Shown: piece by piece, positions 8,870 through 17,748 of the stretch
Layout: every line of letters begins with the position of its first letter
Position numbering within the stretch: the first letter of the stretch is position 1
Origin: a virus
Strand: one strand, 5' to 3'
Length of the DNA stretch: 63,771 bases
Virus record (IMG/VR): IMGVR_UViG_3300027741_000060
Span: 1 to 63,771 of that record
The notes under the pieces: model-generated
Told to the model about the DNA's origin: nothing
Databases searched by the model: none
The model's input: only the letters and a program-made list of their open reading frames with translations
Program-made: the position numbers and the translations under genes

Positions 8870-8971
8870 TCACTTGTAGATAAAAGGATCGCGCTTTCTC
8901 AATTCTTTGAGTTTTTTGCGATAGCGTATTTCTAACATAACGCGATTATAAAGATTTCTAATCCAGTTCAT
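8870..8971 (-). CDS. 33-residue basic protein coupled to the carbamoyltransferase
   Basis: A small gene with strong positional support. Its ATG (8971-8969) forms an ATGA overlap with the stop of the gene at 8968-10116, AAAGGAAA lies at ribosome-binding distance upstream, and its TGA ends two bases before the carbamoyltransferase ATG. The product starts MNWIRNLYNR, is rich in Lys and Arg, and ends KKLKELRKRDPFIYK. It could be a short amphipathic helix. I have no family name for it. Short companions of NodU-type carbamoyltransferases (DUF5989 and SxtJ types) are known elsewhere, but this one lacks their membrane segment, so I do not equate them. Confidence 0.7.
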   Translation of the reverse strand: MNWIRNLYNRVMLEIRYRKKLKELRKRDPFIYK

Positions 8972-10116
8972 AATTGTTTCCTTTGATAGTCGTATCCAGG
9001 TTGCATCATGTCAATTTGTTGTTGAGCATGATCCGGGTCACTCCAGCAGTAGTCGTATGTTGCCTCAACACCATCCACTGTGATCTTGTATATATCTAGG
9101 TGTGTTTCCAGCTGTTGCCAAATGGATCGGTAGTCGTCGGTACCAAAGCTGCGAATCAAGTCAACTTGACCCACTGGCAAATAACCCAGACTCAATTTGG
9201 GGTCTTGGGGGTCAAGTCCATTGGCCTTCAACCAGGTTTGAAAACGATCTTGCTCACCATCGTGCCAAGGTTGCTCGCTGCCGCGTGTCACATCACGACC
9301 CCACTCAATGTCAAACTCTCCCGAATAGTATTCAAGATGTGTGATAGCGTCGCAAGTGGCACCATCTAACACAGGTGCATCTTCGTCACGGAATACCTCA
9401 AACAAGGTTTTGCCTATCTGTGTCCAGTGCATGTATACACCTCCCAGCACACGGTCATAACCATTGGCTACAAAACCTTGCCTGTGTTCGTCAGTCAACG
9501 GATACCGAGGTGCACACAACCAAGTGGTGATTTGACTGGGTCGTTGCCATTCGGGATTGGACACTCGTTTGCGTTGGCTCAACACCAAGTTTTCAATTTC
9601 GTGACAAATGTTGTTGAGTTGACGTATGGCATACTTGGTAGGATAGTCAGCTGCTTGGTAATATCTACTGAGATTGTTCACTGTGCCTTGCAACACTTCA
9701 AAGTGATTGTGCAGGCGATTCATCACAGAATGTTTGACCTGAAGTCCTACCTCATAAGGTTGATTGCCACCCACGGCCACAGGGTACTCACGGCCATAGC
9801 GAACCACGTCGGGGGCAAACCAGTCTTCAATTTGATAGTCCGCGAGTCCCAGTCGCTGCCACTCACCGGACCGGTTGAACAGATTGATCTGCCACACAGC
9901 TTGATTCAACTGAATGCACAAATATTCCAGTGTTCTGGCAGTGCCAGCAAAGCCCATGAAACAGTAATTTTTTTCCAGCATGCAGTCTGACTGCAACAAT
10001 TGCTTAAGAGCAGTGATCCAGTCTTGTGCCAACTGGGTGTCGTTGGGCACAATCCAGCAATCTAGCGTGCTGTCCCGATCCATGGGATTTCTAAGGGTAA
10101 TTTTTATTTCACTCAT
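8968..10116 (-). CDS. Conserved phage protein of unknown function
   Basis: A 382-residue soluble protein from ATG 10116 (MSEIKITL). A longer frame opens at 10143 inside the radical-SAM gene, but ATG 10116 gives the usual short overlap (eight bases) and GGAAAG upstream. I recognise no catalytic motif. Notable features are a helical middle (about residues 150-190, RQLNNICHEIENLVL), many tryptophans, and an acidic C-terminal third. It has no signal peptide or membrane helix. It sits between a radical-SAM gene and the small carbamoyltransferase partner in one operon, so a role in the same modification pathway is likely. It could be a binding or carrier protein rather than an enzyme. Confidence 0.75.
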   Translation of the reverse strand: MSEIKITLRNPMDRDSTLDCWIVPNDTQLAQDWITALKQLLQSDCMLEKNYCFMGFAGTARTLEYLCIQLNQAVWQINLFNRSGEWQRLGLADYQIEDWFAPDVVRYGREYPVAVGGNQPYEVGLQVKHSVMNRLHNHFEVLQGTVNNLSRYYQAADYPTKYAIRQLNNICHEIENLVLSQRKRVSNPEWQRPSQITTWLCAPRYPLTDEHRQGFVANGYDRVLGGVYMHWTQIGKTLFEVFRDEDAPVLDGATCDAITHLEYYSGEFDIEWGRDVTRGSEQPWHDGEQDRFQTWLKANGLDPQDPKLSLGYLPVGQVDLIRSFGTDDYRSIWQQLETHLDIYKITVDGVEATYDYCWSDPDHAQQQIDMMQPGYDYQRKQL

Positions 10117-11413
10117 CAATTGCTTTCCACCAAGCATGTACATCGGGACGTTGGCTCAGTATCGCATCCATGGTTGTGGGATTTTTTCTAATAGATTCTA
10201 GTCGCAGTATTCTCTGCTTGCCCTGCCGCCAACCTTGCAAACATTGATCCGGCCATTGTTCTTCAAAAGTAGGACGATTTTTCAACTGTGTCAACACATC
10301 CTGCATGGCGCCACCTGACACTTGTGTCAGCAATTCATTTACCCAGGGATCCAACAAACTTCTCGGCAAGCACAAGGGACTCATCACAATGTCCGGGGTA
10401 AATGCAAATGTGACCTTGGACAACACATCAACACCCAAATCTCTGGCAGTGTTCATGATATTGACCACTTCAAACATGCCAGGCAAGGTCAAGGTAAAAT
10501 CAAAACGCATCTGCCTGGGATGCCGAGAAATAGTCAGCCCTTGCTGAAAGTTGTTTAAAAAGGTGGTAGATTCCAACCCAGTGCGGATGTATTCTCCGAT
10601 GGGTCCAAGTCCATCGATGCTGGCGCAGATTTGCCAGTCTCGTACATGAGCCAGTATATCACGATAAAGGTTAACACCGCCGTAATTAACCCGACTGAGA
10701 TTGGTATTGTATCTTGCATAAACTCTTGGTCCATCACCTAGTTCAACTATACGGCGCATGTAACGCCAGTGTTGTTCGTACATGAGAGGTTCTCCTCCCA
10801 CCCAGTATATTTCTTCTACTCTGTGTTCTTCTACTGCAGCGGCAAATTCTGCTTCAATTTGTGTGTCTTGAAATTGTCTTATTTGTTCTCGAACCTCAGG
10901 GCGCATCCAATTATTTTTAGGATTGGTATAGTCCAACATATTATGAGTACGTTGTTCACTTTCCCAACTACTGCTCAGCATGTCACCGCACATGCGGCAC
11001 TTGAAGTTGCAAAGATTGCTGAATCTATAATCCCAGCTCACAGGCTTGACTGTGGTATATCCAGTTTCATCTGTGGCTGCCATAGCCTCTTCATACTTAT
11101 GACCAAACAAACTATTAAAGTAGCTGCGATAGACATCAGTATTGAGTAATTTACTGTTGCATACATCACATTCAGGTAGCGTTTCCCCGGCCATCATTCT
11201 CTGCCGGACCGATCTCATGTGATCACCATTCCAGTGTTGTTCCAATGTTGTTGGCCGATAAGTCCCGGTGCCAGCTGCAGTGTCTATGTATTGTTCAAAG
11301 TTCTGTGCAGGTTCACGACTGGCACAACACATACGCCTTTCGGTTTGTGGACTCAAGTAGGTGTGAGTCCACGGTGCCATGCAGAGAGTGGCAGGAGCAT
11401 TAGGATTCGGCAT
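10109..11413 (-). CDS. Radical-SAM protein with N-terminal twitch-like cysteines (copy 2)
   Basis: A 434-residue paralogue. The radical-SAM cluster motif is SNLCNFKCRMCG (Cys135, 139, 142), followed by VGGEPLMY. The auxiliary set upstream is LCMAPW (Cys11), CC at 29-30 and CDVC at 82-85. The C-terminal third has no cysteine-rich SPASM region, so the extra cluster, if present, is built from the N-terminal cysteines. It overlaps the TEKTF-motif gene upstream by 14 bases and the unknown gene downstream by eight. The protein probably modifies a large substrate, as most twitch/SPASM enzymes act on peptides. The actual substrate is unknown. Confidence 0.88.
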   Translation of the reverse strand: MPNPNAPATLCMAPWTHTYLSPQTERRMCCASREPAQNFEQYIDTAAGTGTYRPTTLEQHWNGDHMRSVRQRMMAGETLPECDVCNSKLLNTDVYRSYFNSLFGHKYEEAMAATDETGYTTVKPVSWDYRFSNLCNFKCRMCGDMLSSSWESEQRTHNMLDYTNPKNNWMRPEVREQIRQFQDTQIEAEFAAAVEEHRVEEIYWVGGEPLMYEQHWRYMRRIVELGDGPRVYARYNTNLSRVNYGGVNLYRDILAHVRDWQICASIDGLGPIGEYIRTGLESTTFLNNFQQGLTISRHPRQMRFDFTLTLPGMFEVVNIMNTARDLGVDVLSKVTFAFTPDIVMSPLCLPRSLLDPWVNELLTQVSGGAMQDVLTQLKNRPTFEEQWPDQCLQGWRQGKQRILRLESIRKNPTTMDAILSQRPDVHAWWKAIDE

Positions 11414-12368
11414 ATTCTAGTATGGGTTCAATTAGTTCAGAGATCAATCGAGTCTCTACCAGCTGCTGGTTGTAAAATCTCGCATGATTATGTGCAAGTT
11501 TGTCCCAGGTCAGTTGACTGTAAGGCTCTCGTTTGAATGATTTAGACTGAGCCACAATGTGCTGTATTCTATCATCCAAGAGAGGCATACTGTCATAACT
11601 TTCGTCAAACATGTTTTCAAATGTTTCAAATCCTTGACTTTTCAAATAGGCCAGGTGTCCCTGTTGTGCCACGCACATGAAAGGATGATAAAATGCCATG
11701 GGCTTGAATGTTTTTTCTGTGACAAAAATGTCCGGAGGTGTGTGCACTTCAGTTTCTGTCACAAGACTATAATAGGTACTATCATACCAGGTGGGATCAT
11801 AGTGTCGTTGAAAGACTCCGTGAGCCGGCGACAGATCATTGGGCAGATACTTGCCATGCCAGGCATAGCTCCAGATCATGTCGTCCAGCATGCTGCTCAT
11901 TCTTGCAAAAGTTTCTTTTCTATGCCAACGATCCACACGCATGGGCATGAGCGCTAATTTAGTATATGTTTTGTTTGGTCTATAGCTTTGATATCCTAGA
12001 TCTGTGTACCATATAGATTCAAAATACCAAAACCAATTTTTTATGTGTACAATAAAAAAATCACCTTCGGTTTCGGGCCAGTGTGGTAGATCCGACATAT
12101 AGGCTTTTTCTTTTGAAAATCCTTCATGCTCCCACAAGCCGTCTACTAATATTTTAAATCCTTGCTCAAGATAAGAACGATACCAAAAACTGGCATCTGG
12201 ATTTCCGTGTTTGAAAACATTTACAGCAATCAGTGTATCTTCTTTCTTGTGCTCAGTGTTGTCACCAAATCTCACAACATCAAAATACCGTGACAAAAAT
12301 TTAATAAAAGATTTGTGCCAAAACGAGTTTGAATCGTCTGTGTTGTATAGTATTTTAAACCGACGCAT
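11400..12368 (-). CDS. TEKTF-motif protein, putative glycosyltransferase-like (copy 3)
   Basis: A 322-residue member of the family seen at 1637-2782. The C-terminal signature is VTEKTFKPMAFYHPFMCVA, then GHLAYLKSQGFETFENMFDESYD. The longer frame opens with TTG at 12380. ATG 12368 is preferred because the first likely conserved stretch is RRFKILYNTDD. It overlaps the radical-SAM gene upstream by 14 bases and the radical-SAM gene downstream by 14 bases. This alternation of TEKTF proteins with radical-SAM enzymes is seen twice in the operon (here and at 16605-17744) and suggests that the two enzyme types work on the same product. Confidence 0.8.
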   Translation of the reverse strand: MRRFKILYNTDDSNSFWHKSFIKFLSRYFDVVRFGDNTEHKKEDTLIAVNVFKHGNPDASFWYRSYLEQGFKILVDGLWEHEGFSKEKAYMSDLPHWPETEGDFFIVHIKNWFWYFESIWYTDLGYQSYRPNKTYTKLALMPMRVDRWHRKETFARMSSMLDDMIWSYAWHGKYLPNDLSPAHGVFQRHYDPTWYDSTYYSLVTETEVHTPPDIFVTEKTFKPMAFYHPFMCVAQQGHLAYLKSQGFETFENMFDESYDSMPLLDDRIQHIVAQSKSFKREPYSQLTWDKLAHNHARFYNQQLVETRLISELIEPILEYAES

Positions 12369-13575
12369 AGTCATAGTCAATCAACTCAGCCATTTCTGGA
12401 GCTACGTCCCGGAAGTTTTGATTTCTCTTGCGATCCAAGTCACTTATCTTCATTCGCAGCATGAAGCCATCTGTTGATGCGCCAGTATTCATAAAATCTA
12501 TGATACGGTCAAACTCCACACGGTACTGCAGTGGCACATCTGCTGTGCGTAGGTGTTCTGTAACAGCAGACTTAGCCGAGTCAGGTAGTGTAGCAATTGA
12601 AAAGTACCAGGCATCATGCATCATGTTCCAGTACACAAAGTCAAAATTTTGCTGCACAATCCAATGGGCCAACTGATCAATGTAACGTACATTGAAAATG
12701 TTTACTGTTGAGCAACATTGTAACTGCAAGTTAGGCATTTGAGTTTTTAGATACTGAAAACTTGTGATGTTATCTAGTACCACAGCCCAATCTGCATTTG
12801 TGCGCTGATATTCAAATCGGTCACCCACATCGTCGATACTGAATGCAATCTCTACTGTTTTGAAATGCCGCCAAATTGCTTCGCCACGCTCAGGATACTG
12901 TGTGCCATTGGTGTTGTAATGTATCTCCACTTGATGAGCAATGCCACGATCCACAATACCTTGCAACATGTCAAAGTGTTGGTCAATCATGAATGGCTCA
13001 CCTCCTGTGAATTCGATATAGCGAATTCGGTCCAGAGCTTGATCTATTTCTGACCAGAAGCGTTCATTTTCTCTAGGCCAGGCACCGGCTCTCAACATTT
13101 GATAGGGAAAAGATTTTTTCTTTTCTTCTTCCGTGGGCAGCTGACTCATTTCTTCCACTGCAAACTGACTGCTGGACCATGAACCACAGATACGACATTT
13201 CAAGTTACAGATGTTGCCCAGCTTGAGATCCAAGAACATGAGAGGTTTAGCATCCGCAGTCCATTCCTGGTCAGGCAACATGTGCTTGAGTCGATCCAGG
13301 GTATGCATGCGTTTGCTGGTACGGCCACCACGTTCCTCGTTCCAACACTTGCGACAGGTCTGTGGTTTCTCCCCAGCCAAGAACTGTTCACGCAGTCGTT
13401 TCATGTGCTGACTTTGTTGAACTTCGCCAAAGGTCGATGTGGCCAATTCGAACTTGTTGCCAGCGTCGTCGACAATTTCGTCATCGGCCAGACAGCAAGG
13501 GCGCACAGTACCGATGGGACTGGCTTCTAGGCTGACCCAAGGCAACACGCAAAATTTTTCATGTGGTAAGTTCAT
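12355..13575 (-). CDS. Radical-SAM protein with N-terminal twitch-like cysteines (copy 3)
   Basis: A 406-residue enzyme from ATG 13575, which makes an ATGA overlap with the previous gene. An upstream extension to 13653 lies within that gene and is not needed. Radical-SAM motif GNICNLKCRICG (Cys123, 127, 130) and FTGGEPFM. Upstream auxiliary cysteines: KFCVLPW (Cys9), CC at 27-28, and CRKC at 74-77. The N-terminal pattern F-C-x2-P-W ... P-C-C ... C-x2-C is shared with copies 1, 2 and 4, which places these four in one subgroup. A reaction on a peptide or protein is plausible from the wider family but not shown. Confidence 0.88.
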   Translation of the reverse strand: MNLPHEKFCVLPWVSLEASPIGTVRPCCLADDEIVDDAGNKFELATSTFGEVQQSQHMKRLREQFLAGEKPQTCRKCWNEERGGRTSKRMHTLDRLKHMLPDQEWTADAKPLMFLDLKLGNICNLKCRICGSWSSSQFAVEEMSQLPTEEEKKKSFPYQMLRAGAWPRENERFWSEIDQALDRIRYIEFTGGEPFMIDQHFDMLQGIVDRGIAHQVEIHYNTNGTQYPERGEAIWRHFKTVEIAFSIDDVGDRFEYQRTNADWAVVLDNITSFQYLKTQMPNLQLQCCSTVNIFNVRYIDQLAHWIVQQNFDFVYWNMMHDAWYFSIATLPDSAKSAVTEHLRTADVPLQYRVEFDRIIDFMNTGASTDGFMLRMKISDLDRKRNQNFRDVAPEMAELIDYDYASV

Positions 13576-15278
13576 TTTAACGCCTTGAGTTCTGGTATTA
13601 CATCCAATATATTTTCTCTTCGAATGGCATCTAACTCGTGTGTTTTTTGCCAAAATTTTTCTAGTAGATGATTGTTGTTATTGTTCAATAATTTAATGGC
13701 ACTTTCGAATCCCACGGTGGCTCTGTTCAATTGATCTTGAGGTCTCAGCCAATCTAGATGTTGTTCAAATTTGTCACGTATTCTTTTTTTGTATTCTTCC
13801 GGTGCAATGTCAATTCTATAGTGAGAAGGATCTAACAATATATTGACGTTGAGATCTTGAGTTTTTATCAATCCATCAGCTACCCACTCGCGATGAAAGT
13901 CCGGCAGGTGCAATGCATTCATTATGCTGAGTGTAGGAGAGATATAAAAATCTACACCGGGACATATTTCAAGCATTTGTTGTCGATTTTTGACCACAGT
14001 ACTCCAATCAGTTCCTTTCCGTATGTATTCTCCACGAGCATGCGATGCATCTAAACTAGCACCTACACTTACACTATCAAACAATTTCCAATACTCAAAC
14101 ACACTTTTTCCTTTGAGATCAGTGTGCGTGAAATTGGTATTGTATATTAATCTAACATCAAATCGTTTGCGTCGAACAAGTTCTTCCAATATATTATAGT
14201 GTTCTTCCATCACCAATGGTTCGCCACCGGCAAAATATATTTGCTCCACATAATCCAAATGAGTCGAAAGTTGTAACCACATGTCGTTTTCGTCGCGACC
14301 AGCATAATTCAACACACTGTTTTGTAACTTCCACTCGGGTCCTGCAATTTTGGTTTGATCCTGGTACCATTGACTACTATAAATATGACCACAACTGCGA
14401 CATTTGAGATTGCACAAGTTACTGAATCTAATATCCCAATAAATCATTTCAAATCGATCGACTGTTCCGTCAGGAGTAGTCTCGCTTACTCTGTCAATGT
14501 GATGCCCGTGATGTTTGTTGGCACTCAATCGCCCACTAAAAAATCCAGCTTCTTCTTTTTCATAACAATGATTACAGCCGGTTATTTTTTTTTCTGTCAG
14601 CATGTCGGTTCGAACTTTTTTCATCAATGGTTGATTCCAAATTTCAGACAGGCTACTATTTTTAACATTTCCAACCGGATGTTTATGATTGGTCATACAG
14701 CATGGATAAGCATTTCCATCTGGATTGGCATTTAAATGTATCCAGGGGTAAATGCAAAATACTTTACTTTCAGTCAATAAAAATTTTTCTTTTTGACTGA
14801 GTTCGTTCAACGATAACTTCAAGGGATTGACTGAATCATACTGATACATCTCTTTTATTGTGGAGGGATTCTTGTCAAGAGAAATAACTTGCCAATTGTG
14901 CCCTTCAATGCCGATTCCTTGAATGCTGTTAAATTGATCATTATTCAATGAGTGCACATAAGTTAATTCTTGTTGCAAGTCAGGATTGGTTGATAGCAAA
15001 ATCACAAAAGAATTAGTGATATCACATTCATTTAAAATGAGTTGTAAGTTGCGCAGTATCAATCCGGTTTTTTGTGTCTTGATATAAAAATCACCTGTTT
15101 GGTGAACAAATACCAGGCGTTGATTTTGTTCGTAACAATCTTGTTTTGCTTGCTGACACTGGTTTTTGAGCCAATCTTGTGCATCCGAGTACGACATCGA
15201 GTGCCACGCGCCTAAGTCAATTACTTGTAGTACATTATATTGTTTTTTTAAAAAATCTATTTGTTGTTGTGCATTCAT
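13572..15278 (-). CDS. Radical-SAM protein with about 170-residue N-terminal extension (copy 4)
   Basis: A 568-residue paralogue, the longest of the set. Residues 1-170 form an extra domain with alternating strands and helices and no cysteine motif; I do not recognise it. The twitch-like set follows: VFCIYPW (Cys175), CC at 193-194, CNHC at 235-238. The radical-SAM motif is SNLCNLKCRSCG (Cys289, 293, 296), with AGGEPLV after it. An N-terminal domain before the cluster set could bind a leader peptide, as RRE domains do in peptide-modifying radical-SAM enzymes, but I see no specific RRE signature. It overlaps its neighbours on both sides by four bases (ATGA). Its base composition is visibly more A/T-rich than its neighbours. 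Confidence 0.88.
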   Translation of the reverse strand: MNAQQQIDFLKKQYNVLQVIDLGAWHSMSYSDAQDWLKNQCQQAKQDCYEQNQRLVFVHQTGDFYIKTQKTGLILRNLQLILNECDITNSFVILLSTNPDLQQELTYVHSLNNDQFNSIQGIGIEGHNWQVISLDKNPSTIKEMYQYDSVNPLKLSLNELSQKEKFLLTESKVFCIYPWIHLNANPDGNAYPCCMTNHKHPVGNVKNSSLSEIWNQPLMKKVRTDMLTEKKITGCNHCYEKEEAGFFSGRLSANKHHGHHIDRVSETTPDGTVDRFEMIYWDIRFSNLCNLKCRSCGHIYSSQWYQDQTKIAGPEWKLQNSVLNYAGRDENDMWLQLSTHLDYVEQIYFAGGEPLVMEEHYNILEELVRRKRFDVRLIYNTNFTHTDLKGKSVFEYWKLFDSVSVGASLDASHARGEYIRKGTDWSTVVKNRQQMLEICPGVDFYISPTLSIMNALHLPDFHREWVADGLIKTQDLNVNILLDPSHYRIDIAPEEYKKRIRDKFEQHLDWLRPQDQLNRATVGFESAIKLLNNNNNHLLEKFWQKTHELDAIRRENILDVIPELKALK

Positions 15279-16612
15279 ATACTGTTATACCATTCATTCA
15301 AGTTAGGAAACGCTGCAGCAAAATCTTTGCCCCGGCGTTGATCATACTGCTGATAAAATTTAACAAAATCATTCAACAGAGCAGGGCGTTCAAATGTGTC
15401 CGAGTGCGGTGTCTTGACCACGTCAAGATAATCAATCAAGCGTTGTGTGTGATTGATCTCGTGCTCGTGCAGGAAAGGATTGTTTCGATTCGTAAACAAC
15501 CACTGCTCTAGTTCTAGACGATAGCGTGTGCGCAGGTGATCCGGCAGCACCAAGGGCGACTGAAAGCTGGGGAAACGCAAGATATTTAGTGTGAAGTTCA
15601 CAGCATCACGCCCGTACAGTTGCTTGAGTTCCAACATGGTGTCAAGATGAGCAACCAAGCTGTCCAGGCACAGGGCATTGATGGTGCACATCACATGCAC
15701 AGCTTTTACTGCGCCGGATTCCACCAAGGCCTGCACATTGTCCAGCCACTGATGATAATCAAGGCCATCGCGTATGTATTCGGCTTGAATCCCTGTGGCT
15801 TCCATGCTGGTGTACAGTTCCACATGCGGCAATGGTTTTACTGCCTCAATAAACTCCGACAGTTTTTCCTGATCAAAGCCCAGGTTGGAGTTAATGGCCA
15901 GTCGTGTAGTACTCTTGCCTTGGTTGGTTTTGAACCACTCAATCAACTTCCAGGTATAACCACTCATAAGTGGTTCACCTCCGGTGATTCTCAGTTCTTG
16001 GAGCGTTCGGTGTAGGTCTGTTTCCCACCAAGAAAAGAACGCATCCACATAGGGATTGGTTTGATTAAACGTGTATAGTTGAGCACTGTCGTGAGTATGA
16101 GTAAAGTGATTGCGCCCATCAGACACCAACCCCTCATAGGCTCCGTGCCGTTTGATGTCATTGACCCAGGTGCTGGAGAAAGCAGGATTGCAATAGCTAC
16201 AGGCAAATTGGCAAGTTCTATCAAACGCAATTTCGAGAGTTCGAAGATTGACGTCTTGATCAGCTGGGGTATCAAATGCCTCATCCAGGGCTGCAATGGG
16301 ATATATCTTGCTCTTGTACACACGGTCGCTTACTGCATCTCGACCCATGTCTTCAATTTTCCAGCAGTACTCACAACCAGGCGGACGTTCTCCTGCCAAC
16401 ATCTGTGCACGATCTTGTTTCTTTTGTGCTGAATTGTGCAAGGACCGGGGATTCCTTTGAGCTTCTTCTACAGGAACCTTGTGAGCTGGTGGGTGATGAC
16501 AGCTGGTGGTCATGCCTGACCCTAGCCATATGGTGGCATTGTACCACTTGGCACCGCAAAAACTGGCGCTCTTGGTGTCCAAGAATTGTCTTTTAAACTC
16601 TAGATCAGTCAT
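15275..16612 (-). CDS. Radical-SAM protein, CHHPPAH subgroup (copy 5)
   Basis: A 445-residue enzyme with the radical-SAM motif DRTCQFACSYCNP (Cys134, 138, 141) and ITGGEPLM. Its N-terminal region differs from copies 1-4: FCGAKW (Cys19), TTSCHHPPAHKVPVEE (Cys38) and CEYCW (80, 83). Copy 6 (17749-19161) has the same layout (SCYHPPLHAIPVEE, CQYCW), so these two form a second subgroup. The His-rich H-P-P-x-H segment next to a cysteine could be a metal ligand. The C-terminus (QQYDQRRGKDF ... FPNLNEWYN) also matches copy 6. It overlaps the upstream TEKTF gene by eight bases. Confidence 0.88.
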   Translation of the reverse strand: MTDLEFKRQFLDTKSASFCGAKWYNATIWLGSGMTTSCHHPPAHKVPVEEAQRNPRSLHNSAQKKQDRAQMLAGERPPGCEYCWKIEDMGRDAVSDRVYKSKIYPIAALDEAFDTPADQDVNLRTLEIAFDRTCQFACSYCNPAFSSTWVNDIKRHGAYEGLVSDGRNHFTHTHDSAQLYTFNQTNPYVDAFFSWWETDLHRTLQELRITGGEPLMSGYTWKLIEWFKTNQGKSTTRLAINSNLGFDQEKLSEFIEAVKPLPHVELYTSMEATGIQAEYIRDGLDYHQWLDNVQALVESGAVKAVHVMCTINALCLDSLVAHLDTMLELKQLYGRDAVNFTLNILRFPSFQSPLVLPDHLRTRYRLELEQWLFTNRNNPFLHEHEINHTQRLIDYLDVVKTPHSDTFERPALLNDFVKFYQQYDQRRGKDFAAAFPNLNEWYNSI

Positions 16613-17744
16613 GACGATGTTGCTGGATAAATTGATGTAAACGGTCAGGAAATTCTTGCCGAACTTGCAGTCGCATTTCAGCCAAGTGCTGCTGATTGTA
16701 TTTACATATATTGTAGCACTCTTTCAAGAAACTCTTAAGATCTTGACGGCACAAATCATCCACTACTTGGGCAACACGTTCAATACGGTCTTGGCTGTTG
16801 GGTATGAGATCAAAACTTTCATCAATTACTGAATCAAATGTACGGAATCCCAGATTGCGCATGTCTCGGTAATAGCCTTCGTTGGCCACAGCAACCCAAG
16901 GATGACCCATGGCAATGGGTTTCCAGATTTTTTCTGTTCTGAAACTGTGGGGATAGTCAAACACAGTTTCAGTTACCACACTGAAATAGGTGTCAACATA
17001 GGGTGCAGCTTTGAGATAGATTTCGCCCCAGTCATTGTTGAACAAGGCGGGCTTGACATAGCTTTCGTTCACTGGCCGATCAACATTGGCACTGTAAGCA
17101 TCCACTTCATAAGCAGGATCTAAATACTTGACCGGTCTCACAGTCTTCATGAGATCTTGATCACGATGCATGAGTTTTAGCACACCTCGAGTATTGCTGT
17201 GACTGTCCAAAAAGCTCCAAAGACTTTGATCCAATATGCCCAAGAGATCAAACTGTTCAACTAGATATTTTCTACTGGGTCTCATGCGACCGTTGAGAAA
17301 TAGAAATTTATAAGGCTTGTCGGTCTTGGTAAAAATTGCCTGTGCTTGCTCAATGGCCTGAATGTTTTCCGTATAATCCAGGACCTTGGGTAGAAAGCTG
17401 TCAAACAGCATGTAAGGCCATTCTGGTGCCATCTCGCCGCCGCCGAGCAACAGTATTTTTTTATCAAGCACTAGTTGATCTATGCCATAAGAATAGCACT
17501 TGTTCCTCAGTGTTTCGGAGCCCTCGGCTGGATTGCTGTGTATTATTGTACATTGGCCGGATTCAGCCAACTCGCGTATGAGAGGTGCATTGGCCACCAT
17601 TTGTTGGCGGCCTATTAGGTAAACAGCACCTGGTACAATGTCATGCTTGGTAAGATCCCAAAAAACATCATCGGCCCAGGGCCGGAGCAAGTCATAGACT
17701 TCGCAAAAGGTATCTAATACCAGTTTGTAATTTTTACCCTGCAT
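16605..17744 (-). CDS. TEKTF-motif protein, putative glycosyltransferase-like (copy 4)
   Basis: A 379-residue member of the TEKTF family, with the variant FRTEKIWKPIAMGHPWVAVA, then RNLGFRTFDSVIDESFD. The preceding segment (TYFSVVTETVFDYPHS) matches the TETVYFG and TETEVHT segments of copies 1 and 3, so the conserved unit is about 80 residues long: V-T-E-T, T-E-K, G-F-x-T-F and D-E-S-(Y/F)-D. The N-terminal 200 residues have a Rossmann-like look (KKILLLGGGEMAPEW), compatible with a GT-B architecture, which is inference. It lies four bases after copy 6 of the radical-SAM set and overlaps copy 5 by eight. Confidence 0.8.
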   Translation of the reverse strand: MQGKNYKLVLDTFCEVYDLLRPWADDVFWDLTKHDIVPGAVYLIGRQQMVANAPLIRELAESGQCTIIHSNPAEGSETLRNKCYSYGIDQLVLDKKILLLGGGEMAPEWPYMLFDSFLPKVLDYTENIQAIEQAQAIFTKTDKPYKFLFLNGRMRPSRKYLVEQFDLLGILDQSLWSFLDSHSNTRGVLKLMHRDQDLMKTVRPVKYLDPAYEVDAYSANVDRPVNESYVKPALFNNDWGEIYLKAAPYVDTYFSVVTETVFDYPHSFRTEKIWKPIAMGHPWVAVANEGYYRDMRNLGFRTFDSVIDESFDLIPNSQDRIERVAQVVDDLCRQDLKSFLKECYNICKYNQQHLAEMRLQVRQEFPDRLHQFIQQHRHD

Positions 17745-17748
17745 GATG

